Origin: Bifidobacterium panos
GTDB lineage: Bacteria > Actinomycetota > Actinomycetes > Actinomycetales > Bifidobacteriaceae
Length of the DNA: 64,000 bases
Assembly (NCBI RefSeq): GCF_012932445.1
Contig: NZ_JAAIIJ010000012.1
Span: forward strand, 21,876 to 85,875
Direction of reading: 5' to 3'
Shown here: piece by piece, positions 1 to 8,305 of the stretch
How positions within the stretch are numbered: the stretch's first letter is position 1
How the letters are laid out: every line of letters starts with the position of its first letter
Notes under the pieces: generated by a model
The model's input: the letters and a program-made list of their open reading frames with translations, nothing else
Database searches by the model: none
What the model was told of the DNA's origin: nothing
Position numbers and translations under genes: made by a program

Positions 1-218
1 CTGAGCCAGCGAAGCCCGTTGAGCCCGCAAAACCGGTCAGGCCTACTGAGCCTACCGAACCCACTGAGCCCGCTGAACGCCCCGAACCAGCCAAGCCCGC
101 TGCAAAGCCGGCGTTGGTTGACACCGGTCTGGACATGCTTGCCCCTGTCTTGGCAGTGGTGTTCCTGCTGGTCGTCGCCGTCATAGCGGCAGTGTTCCGG
201 CATCGCCGCGGCAAGTGA
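1..218 (+). CDS. C-terminal end of a cell-wall-anchored surface protein (5' end outside window)
   Basis: This is the 3' end of a reading frame whose codons start at base 3, leaving 71 codons before a TGA at 216-218. The visible part is a Pro/Glu/Lys/Thr-rich stretch made of PEP, PTEP and AKP units, typical of a wall-spanning stalk. A short LVDTG motif follows, then a hydrophobic segment of about 23 residues and a basic tail (RHRRGK). That order (degenerate LPxTG-like motif, membrane helix, positive tail) is a sortase sorting signal as seen in actinobacterial surface proteins. The extracellular domain is outside the window, so its ligand is unknown. LVDTG is not a canonical sortase motif, so plain membrane anchoring is also possible. 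Confidence 0.75.
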   Translation, partial: EPAKPVEPAKPVRPTEPTEPTEPAERPEPAKPAAKPALVDTGLDMLAPVLAVVFLLVVAVIAAVFRHRRGK

Positions 219-236
219 CCCAACTCCTCGTAACGC

Positions 237-319
237 CAGCCAGCGTACGTTTTTTCCACAGCCAAGACAATCATTCTGAAATTTCGTACGCTGGCGAACG
301 TTCAGTGCACGTTTTTTCG
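237..319. repeat. Tandem pair of terminator-like repeats (CGTACGCTG / CAGTGxACGTTTTTT)
   Basis: Two units end in CGTACGTTTTTT or GCACGTTTTTT. The second is preceded by AAATTTCGTACGCTG and can fold as an imperfect hairpin followed by T residues, like a rho-independent terminator. A second tandem pair of the same family lies at 33168-33268. The position just after the surface-protein stop fits transcription termination, and recurrence at two loci marks it as a dispersed repeat. Confidence 0.6.
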
Positions 320-378
320 ATGGTGGGGCATGGCGGGTCTTCACAGCGTTCATGCAGGCGAGTAAGATATCTTCGGCA

Positions 379-397
379 ATGATTGTTCGGCAATCAT
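379..397. promoter_or_regulatory. Small palindrome upstream of the GNAT gene
   Basis: ATGATTG and CAATCAT form perfect 7-bp arms around a 5-nt loop, ending just before an AAGGGG ribosome-binding stretch for the start at 415. It could be an operator or a 5' UTR hairpin. No regulator is evident. Confidence 0.3.
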
Positions 398-414
398 AAG
401 GGGATAACGAAATC

Positions 415-1452
415 ATGACCGAGAACACGCAGACGACGGTGCCTGAGGAACAAAGTCAGAGCCGCGAACTGCCCGCCCGCATCTCGATTCCGCCGATTCG
501 CGGTGAGATGGTGCGTCTGCGTCCCGCCACCGTCGCCGACCTCGACAAGCTGGACACGCTCAACGCCTATCACGGCGCTTCACGAATCACCGGCAAGGAT
601 CGCGTGGCCGAACGCGCCGTCGTGCACGCATGGGTGCGGCGTTCCGTCGCCTGGAGTGGCGGCAAACTCCCCAACGAATCCGGTGTCGGCGACCCGGAAG
701 CGCGCCGCACCATCGCCTGGGCGGTGCTCACCGACGCTGACCATGACGGCGACCACGAGGTCGATGCCGCCTCCACCGACAATGTCATCGGCATGATTTT
801 TCTGATCGACATCGACGGCTGGGCGCGTTCCGCCCGCATCCAGGTCATCCTTGGTGAGGATTATCGCGGCCGCGGCTATTCGCGCGACCTGATGCCGCGT
901 GTCATGACGTATGGTTTTGCGCCCGAGCCGGCAGGGCTTGGCATGCATCGCATCTGGGTGGCCGTGCCCGAGCAGAACACCCGTTCCGTATCCGTCTATC
1001 AGTCGCTCGGTTTCGTGCCGTCCGGCACCTCGCGCGACGCGCTGTGGGACGCCTCGCACAACAAATATCAGGATCTCGTCGTCATGGACACGCTGGCGGA
1101 CGAATACGATCCGATCCGCTCGCTCGACGCCTTCGGCATGCATGTGCTGGAAGACAACCCGGGCGTCAAGGAGGCGATGAGCGCTCGCGAACATTCGATG
1201 GCGCTCAAGCAAAACCAAGCCGGCGAAGAGAAGGCTTCGGACGAAACGGCGCGCACCAAGCAATCCGCCGCCCAAGCAAGCGCCGACCCTGTGCAGGAGC
1301 AGCCCGACACGCCCGGCATCGAGGCGAAACCCAAAACCGCCGCGGCCGGCGACGAAGGGCCCAGCTGGCCGTACTCAGCCGATGATCGCAAGCCTTCAAA
1401 GGAAGCCTGGTGGCGTACGCTTGGGCGAGGGCGCAAACGCGACAACGAGTAA
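415..1452 (+). CDS. GNAT family N-acetyltransferase with a long acidic/disordered C-terminal tail
   Basis: A 345-residue protein whose residues about 25-225 look like a RimJ/RimL-type GNAT domain. There is an early EMVRLRPAT strand, an acetyl-CoA-binding loop containing YRGRGYSRDL, and a late segment (NTRSVSVYQSLGF) typical of the final helix and strand of the fold. The last ~95 residues are low-complexity Glu/Ala/Lys/Pro and probably disordered. RimJ/RimL relatives acetylate protein or small-molecule amines, but the substrate here cannot be inferred. The DUF2469 gene starts 24 bp downstream on the same strand, so the two are probably co-transcribed. Confidence 0.8.
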   Translation: MTENTQTTVPEEQSQSRELPARISIPPIRGEMVRLRPATVADLDKLDTLNAYHGASRITGKDRVAERAVVHAWVRRSVAWSGGKLPNESGVGDPEARRTIAWAVLTDADHDGDHEVDAASTDNVIGMIFLIDIDGWARSARIQVILGEDYRGRGYSRDLMPRVMTYGFAPEPAGLGMHRIWVAVPEQNTRSVSVYQSLGFVPSGTSRDALWDASHNKYQDLVVMDTLADEYDPIRSLDAFGMHVLEDNPGVKEAMSAREHSMALKQNQAGEEKASDETARTKQSAAQASADPVQEQPDTPGIEAKPKTAAAGDEGPSWPYSADDRKPSKEAWWRTLGRGRKRDNE

Positions 1453-1476
1453 TAACGCGAAAGAGGAGAGGCAACG

Positions 1477-1791
1477 ATGAGTGCCGAGGATCTTGACAAC
1501 TACGAAACCGATGCCGAGCTGGCGCTATATAGGGAATATCGCGACGTCATCAAACTGTTCACCTACGTGGTGGAAACCGAGCGCCGCTTCTATCTGGCCA
1601 ACAAGGTCGATTTCAACGTGCGTTCCGCCGGGCAGGACGTGTATTTCGACGTGCAGCTGACGGATGCGTGGGTGTGGGATGTGTATCGGCCAAGTCGTTT
1701 CGTCAAGAACGTGCGCATCGTGACGTTCAAGGACGTCAATGTCGAGGAAGTGCAGAAGTCGGACATCGACATTCCCGAAGATATTCGCTGA
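1477..1791 (+). CDS. DUF2469 family protein
   Basis: A 104-residue acidic protein beginning MSAEDLDNYETDAELALYREYRD, followed by a VVETERRFYL segment. This is the characteristic N-terminus of the actinobacterial DUF2469 family, whose function is not established to my knowledge. An AGAGGAGAGG ribosome-binding site precedes the ATG. It lies 24 bp after the GNAT gene and is likely translated from the same transcript. Length and full colinearity suggest an intact gene. Confidence 0.85.
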   Translation: MSAEDLDNYETDAELALYREYRDVIKLFTYVVETERRFYLANKVDFNVRSAGQDVYFDVQLTDAWVWDVYRPSRFVKNVRIVTFKDVNVEEVQKSDIDIPEDIR

Positions 1792-1983
1792 GCCGCGCTG
1801 GTCGCGCGGGCGGCGCGCTCGCGGCGGCGTTGATTCGCGTTGGTCGCGCGGGCGTTGTACAGTAAAACACGGTTCGTGAGCGTGGATTGCCGCGAACTTT
1901 CAACGCGGCAAAATGTCGCAATCATCTTCAGACAATCTTGCGGTGCATCGGGTGCCGTCAGGTGCTGCAGAAAGGTATGAACT

Positions 1984-3885
1984 GTGGCCAATAGCCAGAA
2001 TCTTGAAGGTATGAAGCTGCCTGAACTGAAGGAGCTTGCCAAGCAGATGGGACTGCGTGGCACATCCACCATGCGTAAGCCGGAGCTACTTGCCACCATA
2101 CAGGCCGCTCGTTCCGGCGGTGAGGCGCCCGCTGGCGTCACTGTAAAAACGCCGAAAGCCGATGCCAAGGCTGGCGAACCGAGCAAGTCGACGGAACACA
2201 AGGAACACACGGAGCACAAGGAGCGTGTCAAGAAGAATGACGACGCCGACCTGCTCGCCGATCTTGGGCTTGAGGTTCCGGGTGATTCCGGGCGCGGCGA
2301 GCGGCATCGTTCCGCCGAGGGGAATGGCGATGAACCGAACGGCAACATCCGCCGCCGACATCGTAAGGGTCAGGAGACTCCTGCCGAAGAGGCCGTGCGC
2401 GATTTGGATGATATTCTCGCCACATTGCCCGCTCATCAGCAGTCCGAACGTGACGAGGACGATGAGGTGACGCGCGGTCGCAATGGGCGCGGGGGCAACC
2501 GAGAGCGCAATGAGCGTAATGATCGTAACGATCGCAACGAGCGTAATGATCGTAACGATCGCAATGAACGCAACGATCGCGACGGCAATCACGACCGCCG
2601 CGGCCGTCGCATGCGCGGGCGCAATCGCGATTTCGACGAGCGTGACGAGCGCCGTGAGCGCAACAATCGTGATGACCGCCGAGACCGTGACGATCGTCGT
2701 GATCGTGACGAGCGCGACGAGCAGCAGTCTGCCGAACTCGTGCCGGTGGCCGGCATCGTCGATGTGCTCGATTCCTATGCGTTTGTGCGCACTTCCGGCT
2801 ATCTGCCGGGGGCGAACGACGTGTATGTGTCGATGGGGCAGGTCAAGAAGTACGGCCTGCGCAAGGGCGACGCCGTGCATGGTGCGATTCGCGCGCCGCG
2901 CGAGGGCGAGCGCCGCAACCAGCGTCAGAAGTTCGTGCCGCTGCAGTCTATCGATTCGGTCAACGGCATGAGCGTGGAGGATGCGCTGAACCGCCCGCAG
3001 TTCAGCAAGCTCACCCCGCTGTATCCGCAGGAGCGCCTGCGTCAGGAGACCACGCCGAACAAGCTCACCGGGCGCATCATGGATATCGTCGCGCCCATCG
3101 GCAAGGGGCAGCGCGGCCTGATCGTCTCGCCGCCGAAGGCTGGCAAGACCATCACCCTGCAGAACATCGCCAACGCGATCACCGCCAACAACCCCGAGGT
3201 TCACCTCATGGTGGTGCTGGTGGACGAGCGCCCCGAGGAAGTCACCGATATGGAGCGCACGGTGGCCGGCGAGGTCATTTCCTCGACCTTCGACCGCCCC
3301 GCCTCCGACCACACCACCGTGGCCGAACTCGCCATCGAGCGCGCCAAGCGCCTGGTCGAGCTTGGCCAGGACGTGGTGGTGCTGCTCGATTCGATGACCC
3401 GCCTGGCCCGCGCCTATAACATCGCGGCGCCGGCTTCCGGGCGCATCCTGTCCGGCGGTGTGGACGCCCAGGCGCTGTATCCGCCGAAGAAGTTCTTCGG
3501 CGCGGCCCGCAACATCGAAAACGGCGGCTCGCTCACCATCATCTCCTCCGCGCTGGTGGAAACCGGCTCCAAGATGGACGAGGTGATTTTCGAGGAGTTC
3601 AAGGGCACCGGCAACATGGAGTTGCGCCTGAGCCGCGAGCTGGCCGACAAGCGCCTGTTCCCGGCCATCGACATCAACGCCTCCGGCACCCGCCGTGAGG
3701 AGCTCATCACCTCGCCCGAGGAGCTGCCCATCGTCTACCGCTTGCGTCGTCTGTTCGGTGGCATGGAAGCGGAGCAGGCCTATCAGACCTTGGTGCCGCG
3801 CCTGAAGAAGACCGCCACAAACCGCGACTTCCTCGCCGCCATCGTGCAGCAAGCCAACGCCGGCAACGCCACCAACGGCAATTAA
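1984..3885 (+). CDS. rho: Transcription termination factor Rho
   Basis: A 633-residue Rho. The SAP-like Rho_N domain covers about residues 7-45 (LPELKELAKQMGLRG). A highly charged, Arg/Asn/Asp-rich insertion occupies about 60-255. Next come the cold-shock-type RNA-binding domain with GYLPGANDVYVS, and the hexameric RecA-like ATPase with a Walker A SPPKAGKT near residue 381 and a following VLVDERPEEVTDME. Such long N-terminal insertions are known in actinobacterial Rho and bind RNA. Here the insertion is built from short NDRNDRNER-type repeats. Translation starts at GTG 1984 with an AGAAAGG upstream. The 190 bp before it hold no gene I can support. Confidence 0.96.
   Translation: MANSQNLEGMKLPELKELAKQMGLRGTSTMRKPELLATIQAARSGGEAPAGVTVKTPKADAKAGEPSKSTEHKEHTEHKERVKKNDDADLLADLGLEVPGDSGRGERHRSAEGNGDEPNGNIRRRHRKGQETPAEEAVRDLDDILATLPAHQQSERDEDDEVTRGRNGRGGNRERNERNDRNDRNERNDRNDRNERNDRDGNHDRRGRRMRGRNRDFDERDERRERNNRDDRRDRDDRRDRDERDEQQSAELVPVAGIVDVLDSYAFVRTSGYLPGANDVYVSMGQVKKYGLRKGDAVHGAIRAPREGERRNQRQKFVPLQSIDSVNGMSVEDALNRPQFSKLTPLYPQERLRQETTPNKLTGRIMDIVAPIGKGQRGLIVSPPKAGKTITLQNIANAITANNPEVHLMVVLVDERPEEVTDMERTVAGEVISSTFDRPASDHTTVAELAIERAKRLVELGQDVVVLLDSMTRLARAYNIAAPASGRILSGGVDAQALYPPKKFFGAARNIENGGSLTIISSALVETGSKMDEVIFEEFKGTGNMELRLSRELADKRLFPAIDINASGTRREELITSPEELPIVYRLRRLFGGMEAEQAYQTLVPRLKKTATNRDFLAAIVQQANAGNATNGN
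2498..2735 (+). repeat. Degenerate tandem repeat encoding the Arg/Asn/Asp-rich Rho insertion
   Basis: The DNA is made of 9-12 nt units resembling CGTAATGAT/CGTAACGAT/CGCAACGAG, encoding RNDRNDRNE-like residues and then a DDRRDRDDRRDRD tract. It stays in frame within rho. Copy-number change by slippage would lengthen or shorten the disordered RNA-binding arm without breaking the gene. Confidence 0.7.
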
Positions 3886-3941
3886 GGCGATAAGGCGATA
3901 AAACAAGTAAAACAATAAGACAAAATAAAACAAACAGCGTG

Positions 3942-3994
3942 GTGACAGACAGCCCAGTGGCTTGTCTATAGCCTGTCTATGGGTTGTCTGTCAC
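3942..3994. terminator. Hairpin after rho
   Basis: Arms at 3942-3956 and 3980-3994 (GTGACAGACAGCCCA against TGGGTTGTCTGTCAC) pair over 15 positions with a single G-U type pair. There is no T tract on the plus strand, so this is a stable hairpin more than a canonical intrinsic terminator. The core AGCCCAGT is shared with dispersed palindromes elsewhere in the window. Confidence 0.45.
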
Positions 3995-4252
3995 AACGAT
4001 CGCTGGAACGAACCCGTCTCACTGAAACCCGCCAACCCGGGTGTCACGACGGTCGCTGGAACCGAAGCCGGACCGGTTTGCCCTGGGGGGGGGTAGTATT
4101 GATGCTACCAAGGTTTCGCGCACCCGTGCCCGGTTTGTGGTTCGGCCATTGCGCAGGTACGTGTGGCTGTCCCGTTCTTCCGCTGTCGGAAGGTTGGGTC
4201 GACTGTTTTCTTTGGTGTTGTTGCAGAAGAAGTCGATAAAGGAGTCAGGTTC
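3995..4252 (+). promoter_or_regulatory. Leader region of surface locus 1 with G9 homopolymer (4085-4093)
   Basis: Nine consecutive G occupy 4085-4093, 159 bp before the start codon at 4253. A CGCTGG block ends 25 nt before the run, and TGATGCT begins 6 nt after it. Both features recur at surface locus 3, and the CGCTGG block also at locus 2. In the adhesin frame, a TAG stop directly follows the tract, so the tract cannot switch the adhesin by simple in-frame fusion. One alternative frame is open from 4041 through the G run to a TGA at 4254-4256 that overlaps the adhesin ATG. The ribosome-binding site AAAGGAG is at 4238-4244. G-tract slippage is a well-known mechanism of phase variation, but its use here is inference. 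Confidence 0.6.
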
Positions 4253-7200
4253 ATGAAACGTATTGTTAGTCGTGCGGCTTCCCGCACATATTCCAATTTG
4301 TCGGCAAAGTTGCCAGCAAAGTTGCCAGCAAAGTTGCTGGCAGCGCTGTTGGCGCTGGCCATGATGGCCGTGTTCTGCCCCATGGGTTCCATCCAAGCCC
4401 AGGCCGCGGAAACGGGCATACTGCGCAATAAAGGAGGTGTTGCCCTCGGTGCCAGTGTGACCAACTCTCAGGTTCGTACCATCACGTTCCAGAACACCAA
4501 GCCCACTGTAGCGTCCATGGGTGAAGGGGCGACTTGTTGGTCTGCAGGCGGCGGCAACACCGCCACGGCGGACGATTCTGTGATCGGCTGCGCGATCAAG
4601 AGCAACATTGATAGCAGTATGTACGACGTGGTGTACGGCGCGGACAACGCGTACCCCAAATTCCCGGCCGATTCGTCCTACCTCTTCTCGGCGGCCGGCG
4701 GCGCTAGTGTTGAACGTTTCGCCGGACTTACTGAGATCGTTGGTCTTGACAAGGTCGACACGTCGAATGCAGTGTATATGAACCAGATGTTCTATGGCTG
4801 CAAGAAGTTGGAGTCGTTGAACTTGTCTGGTTTCAAGACGTCGAACGTGACGGACATGAGCCAGATGTTCTATCAGTGCGAGGCATTGAAGTCGGTGAGA
4901 GTGTCGGAGTTGTTCGATACGTCGAAGGTGACGGACATGCATGGCATGTTTGCTGAGTGCGTGTCACTGGAATCGTTGGATGTGTCTGGTTTCAAGACGT
5001 CGAGCGTGATGAACATGGAATTCATGTTCTATGATTGCGAGGCATTGAAGTCGTTGGTTGCGTCGGGGTGGGACACGTCGAGCGTGACGAACATGTCCAG
5101 CATGTTCATGGCTTGCATGTCGCTGAAGTCGTTGGATTTGGCGAAGTGGAATACGTCAAAGGTGACGGATATGAGCAACATGTTCTTCTATTGTTCGTCG
5201 TTGGAGTTGTTGGATGTGTCCGGTTTCGATACGTCGAAGGTGACGGACGATGACAGTGCCAACAACGTGTTTTCTGCACTTCCCAAACTCCAGGAGCTGC
5301 GGCTGGGCGCGAACTTCACGTTGAAGCCCAGTGATTCGGGCCTTGACAATCCTGATACTTCCGCCACGCGTGAGGGCTATACGAATATCCAGAAGTGGCG
5401 CAATATGACCACGGGTGACTCGTATGATTCGGCGTCCGGTATTCAGGCGGGTGTCGCCGCGACGTATACGCCGTTCGAGCCGATTGAATACAAGGTGAAG
5501 TTCGAGAAGACCGTGGATGACGCGACGGGTGAGATGGAGCCTCAGTCGTTCACGTATGACAAGGAGCAGGCGCTGAGTGCGAACGCGTTCGAGCGTGTGG
5601 GTTATACGTTCGACAAGTGGACCACGCAGCAAGATGGCACAGGCGATTCGTACACGAATGAGCAGTCGGTGTCGAATTTGGCGGCTACGGCCGGTGCCGA
5701 AGTGATCCTGTACGCGCAGTGGAAGCCGAATACGGATACGAAGTACACGGTGCAGCACTTCAAGCAGGCTCTGGATGGTTCCTATCCCCAGACGCCCGAC
5801 GAGTCGGAGACCCTGACGGGCACGACTGGCGACGACACGAAGGCTGCGGCGAAGTCGTATGAGGGTTTCACTGCCGGCGCGGTGACCCAGCAGAAGATTG
5901 CGGCTGATGGCACCGCGAAGGTGCGTATCGAGTACACGCGCAACGCGTACACGGCGTCGTTCGATGCGAACGGCCACGGCACGGCGCCGGCAAAGCAGTC
6001 GGATGTGAAGTACGGCGCGAAGCTGACGGAACCTGCCGCGTTGTCCGCGGATGGTTACGCGTTCGGTGGCTGGTATATGGACAAGGCGTGTACGCAGGCG
6101 TGGGATTTCTCGAAGTCCACGATGCCGGCCAAGAATGTGACTCTGTATGCCAAGTGGACTGTGAATGGGTATACGGTGAAGTTTGCCGCGAACGGTGGCG
6201 CTGGTTCGATGAAAGATCAGCAGTTTGCGTACGATGCGGCTCAGAATCTGACGGCGAATGCGTTCACCCGTACCGGTTATTCGTTTGCGGGTTGGAATAC
6301 GAAGGCTGATGGCAAGGGCACGGCGTATAAGGATAAGCAGTCGGTGAAGAATCTGACTGCGAAGTCTGGCGGCACCGTGACTTTGTACGCGCAGTGGGCT
6401 GTGAATTCGTATACGGTGAAGTTTGCCGCGAACGGTGGTTCTGGTTCGATGAAGGATCAGCGGTTTGCGTACGGCCAGGCGCAGAATCTGAATACGAATG
6501 CGTTCGCCCGTACCGGTTATTCGTTTGCTGGTTGGAATACGAAGGCTGATGGCAAGGGTACGGCGTATAAGGACAAGCAGTCGGTGAAGAACTTGACTGC
6601 AAAGTCCGGCGATACGGTGACCCTGTACGCGCAGTGGACTGCAAATTCGTATACGGTGAAGTTTGCCGCGAACGGCGGCTTTGGTTTGATGACAAAACAG
6701 CGGTTCACGTACGGCCAGGCGCAGAATCTGAGTGCGAATGCGTTCAGGCGCATTGGTTATACGTTTGCTGGTTGGAATACGAAGGCTGATGGCAAGGGCA
6801 CGGCGTATAAGGACAAGCAGTCGGTGAAGAATCTGACTGCGAAGTCCGGCGATACGGTGACTTTGTATGCGCAGTGGACGCAGACCGCCCAGCTGACCCG
6901 TCTGTCGGGCAATACGCGCTACGACACGATGGGCGAGATCGTCTCCCAGGCCTACACCGGCACCGCGAAGACGGTGATCGTCGCCAGCGGCGCGAACTAC
7001 CCCGACGCCCTGTCTGCCTCGGGTCTGTCCGGCGTGCTGGACGCGCCGATCGTGCTGACCGAACCGAACGCCCTGTCCTCGCAGACGGTCACGCAGCTCG
7101 AGCGCTTGAAGCCGTCGAAGATCATCATTGTGGGTGGTACGAGCGCGGTGTCCGAGAAAGTGGCGTCGCAGTTGAAGTCGTACGCGTCGAGTGTGACCCG

Positions 7201-7795
7201 TCAGGGCGGCGCGACCCGTTATGACACGTCCTACTTACTCTACGAGCAGGGTGGCAAGTCGTGGGGCACGACTGCGATTGTGGCGTCTGGCGCGGGTTAT
7301 GCGGACGCGTTGAGCGTGAGCTCGTACGCGTACGCGGGCAAGGCGCCGGTGTTCCTGTGCGACCCGGCCACCGGCCTGAGTGCCAAGCAGCGCGCGGCGT
7401 TGGCTAAGTTCAAGCGCGTGGTCGTGGTGGGCGGCGTGCAGGCTGTGCCCGCCAAGTACGTGTCCGGTTTGCCTGGCATGATTCGTCTGGCTGGCCAGAC
7501 TCGTTATGAGACGAGTGTGAGCGTCGCCAAGTGGACGCAGAAGAACGGCCTGAGCATGGACGGCGTGGTGTACGCGTGCGGCGAAAACTACCCGGATGCC
7601 TTGGTGTCCGGCCCCTTTGCCGGCCGTAACAAGGCGCCTGTCCTGCTGGTGGCCAATGCCTCGAGCCCCGCGGTGTCCTATTCGAAGGCTTTCAAGGGCA
7701 AGGTGAGCAATGCCTACGTGGCTGGCGGCACCCAGGTTGTGAGCAAAGACACGGCCAACGCCTTGGCCGATGCCCTGGGCATCCGTCGGTCCTAA
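4253..7795 (+). CDS. Secreted surface protein: BspA-type LRR, InlB-type repeats, three CWB2 cell-wall-binding repeats
   Basis: A 1180-residue secreted protein. The start at 4253 is chosen for its AAAGGAG site 8 nt upstream and because it opens a signal peptide (basic n-region, hydrophobic ALLALAMMAVF, cleavage near QAQA-AETG, about residue 52). About residues 160-335 hold six 25-residue DUF285/BspA-like units, each with an MxxMFxxC-type core and SxVTDM spacing. About 410-875 hold InlB B-repeat/Flg_new and MucBP-like beta repeats ending in LYAQW or LYAKW, including three nearly identical 80-residue copies. The last 300 residues are three CWB2 domains (RLSGNTRYDT...ASGANYPDALS...VGGTSAVS). In clostridia CWB2 binds anionic wall polymers, so non-covalent wall attachment is likely. 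There is no sortase signal. LRR/BspA proteins commonly act in adhesion, but the ligand here is unknown. Confidence 0.9.
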   Translation: MKRIVSRAASRTYSNLSAKLPAKLPAKLLAALLALAMMAVFCPMGSIQAQAAETGILRNKGGVALGASVTNSQVRTITFQNTKPTVASMGEGATCWSAGGGNTATADDSVIGCAIKSNIDSSMYDVVYGADNAYPKFPADSSYLFSAAGGASVERFAGLTEIVGLDKVDTSNAVYMNQMFYGCKKLESLNLSGFKTSNVTDMSQMFYQCEALKSVRVSELFDTSKVTDMHGMFAECVSLESLDVSGFKTSSVMNMEFMFYDCEALKSLVASGWDTSSVTNMSSMFMACMSLKSLDLAKWNTSKVTDMSNMFFYCSSLELLDVSGFDTSKVTDDDSANNVFSALPKLQELRLGANFTLKPSDSGLDNPDTSATREGYTNIQKWRNMTTGDSYDSASGIQAGVAATYTPFEPIEYKVKFEKTVDDATGEMEPQSFTYDKEQALSANAFERVGYTFDKWTTQQDGTGDSYTNEQSVSNLAATAGAEVILYAQWKPNTDTKYTVQHFKQALDGSYPQTPDESETLTGTTGDDTKAAAKSYEGFTAGAVTQQKIAADGTAKVRIEYTRNAYTASFDANGHGTAPAKQSDVKYGAKLTEPAALSADGYAFGGWYMDKACTQAWDFSKSTMPAKNVTLYAKWTVNGYTVKFAANGGAGSMKDQQFAYDAAQNLTANAFTRTGYSFAGWNTKADGKGTAYKDKQSVKNLTAKSGGTVTLYAQWAVNSYTVKFAANGGSGSMKDQRFAYGQAQNLNTNAFARTGYSFAGWNTKADGKGTAYKDKQSVKNLTAKSGDTVTLYAQWTANSYTVKFAANGGFGLMTKQRFTYGQAQNLSANAFRRIGYTFAGWNTKADGKGTAYKDKQSVKNLTAKSGDTVTLYAQWTQTAQLTRLSGNTRYDTMGEIVSQAYTGTAKTVIVASGANYPDALSASGLSGVLDAPIVLTEPNALSSQTVTQLERLKPSKIIIVGGTSAVSEKVASQLKSYASSVTRQGGATRYDTSYLLYEQGGKSWGTTAIVASGAGYADALSVSSYAYAGKAPVFLCDPATGLSAKQRAALAKFKRVVVVGGVQAVPAKYVSGLPGMIRLAGQTRYETSVSVAKWTQKNGLSMDGVVYACGENYPDALVSGPFAGRNKAPVLLVANASSPAVSYSKAFKGKVSNAYVAGGTQVVSKDTANALADALGIRRS
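4304..4339 (+). repeat. Three tandem 12-bp repeats in the signal peptide
   Basis: GCAAAGTTGCCA occurs at 4304 and 4316 and, with two changes, at 4328. It encodes AKLP-AKLP-AKLL at the junction of the n- and h-regions of the signal peptide of the 4253 gene. Expansion or contraction would stay in frame and change signal-peptide length. Confidence 0.8.
6165..6884 (+). repeat. Three 240-bp tandem repeats (InlB/Flg_new type)
   Basis: The units begin at about 6165, 6405 and 6645, each opening with TATACGGTGAAGTTTGCCGC. They encode near-identical 80-residue blocks (YTVKFAANGG ... AGWNTKADGKGTAYKDKQ ... TLYAQW). The high identity suggests recent duplication or ongoing homogenisation. Confidence 0.85.
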
Positions 7796-7830
7796 GCCCT
7801 AAATCCCGAATCCAAGGGCCAACCCTTACC

Positions 7831-7876
7831 TGAACTGCCTCCCATTTCTCAGACACGAGAACCGGGAGGCAGTTCA
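7831..7876 (+). terminator. Terminator hairpin after surface gene 1
   Basis: TGAACTGCCTCCC (7831-7843) and GGGAGGCAGTTCA (7864-7876) are a perfect 13-bp inverted repeat. An inner CTC/GAG pairing lies in the loop, and a short T/C-rich stretch follows. It sits 35 bp after the stop of the surface gene. Confidence 0.7.
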
Positions 7877-7943
7877 TTCTCAATGTGCGAATCGACGAGT
7901 GCATCACCGCTGCAATTGGAACCACCAACGAAAGGATCGCATC

Positions 7944-8132
7944 ATGACGGCAATCATGCCCGGCCCCAAATCGGTCGACGTCGGCATCAGGCTTGAACGC
8001 GCCCCGAAAACCATGAGCCATGAACAGACCATGAGCCTCATCCAACGCCTGCGTGACCGCGCTCCCAAACACACGCGTCTGGACACCATGACCCCGCAGG
8101 ACGTCAAAGAGGAGCTGGAACGCCGTGGCTAA
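7944..8132 (+). CDS. Small antitoxin-like protein preceding a broken PIN gene
   Basis: A 62-residue protein starting at ATG 7944, with a GAAAGGA site 7 nt upstream. It ends in an amphipathic, charged helix (TPQDVKEELERR). I do not recognise the family by sequence. Its 3' end overlaps the start of a PIN-domain frame by 8 bp (GTG at 8125), the usual arrangement of an antitoxin gene followed by its VapC-type toxin. The partner toxin is truncated, so this is probably an orphan. Confidence 0.6.
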   Translation: MTAIMPGPKSVDVGIRLERAPKTMSHEQTMSLIQRLRDRAPKHTRLDTMTPQDVKEELERRG

Positions 8133-8305
8133 GATCCTCGCCGACACCAACTTCCTGCTCGACATGATGATCCCCAATCGCCCCGACGCGCAAGCCGCCT
8201 ACCACCTGTTTGCGGCGTTCGCTAACTCCGCAATCCCAAGCTGCTCGAGTACCACGCCTTCGTCGAGTACGTGGAGCGCGCTTTCGAAAGGCGATTGTCG
8301 TTATG
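8125..8305 (+). pseudogene. Truncated PIN-domain (VapC-like) toxin
   Basis: From GTG 8125 the frame encodes MAKILADTNFLLDMMIPNRP and continues to about residue 33. This is the N-terminal strand of a PIN nuclease with its first catalytic Asp (LADTN). After about 8235 PIN similarity stops. A different frame then reads KLLEYHAFVEYVERAFE, which looks like the end of another gene. No later PIN acidic residues follow before the oppositely oriented gene begins. I read this as a deletion junction that inactivated the toxin. The exact 3' limit is uncertain. Confidence 0.6.

Noticed and set aside
2086..3933. A 615-codon antisense frame over rho
   Set aside because: Shadow of the strongly conserved rho gene.
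4085..4252. G tract switching the adhesin by leader-adhesin frame fusion at locus 1
   Set aside because: The adhesin frame has TAG directly after the G run, so no tract length gives an uninterrupted fusion. Loci 2 and 3 also have stops (TAG; TGA after two codons).
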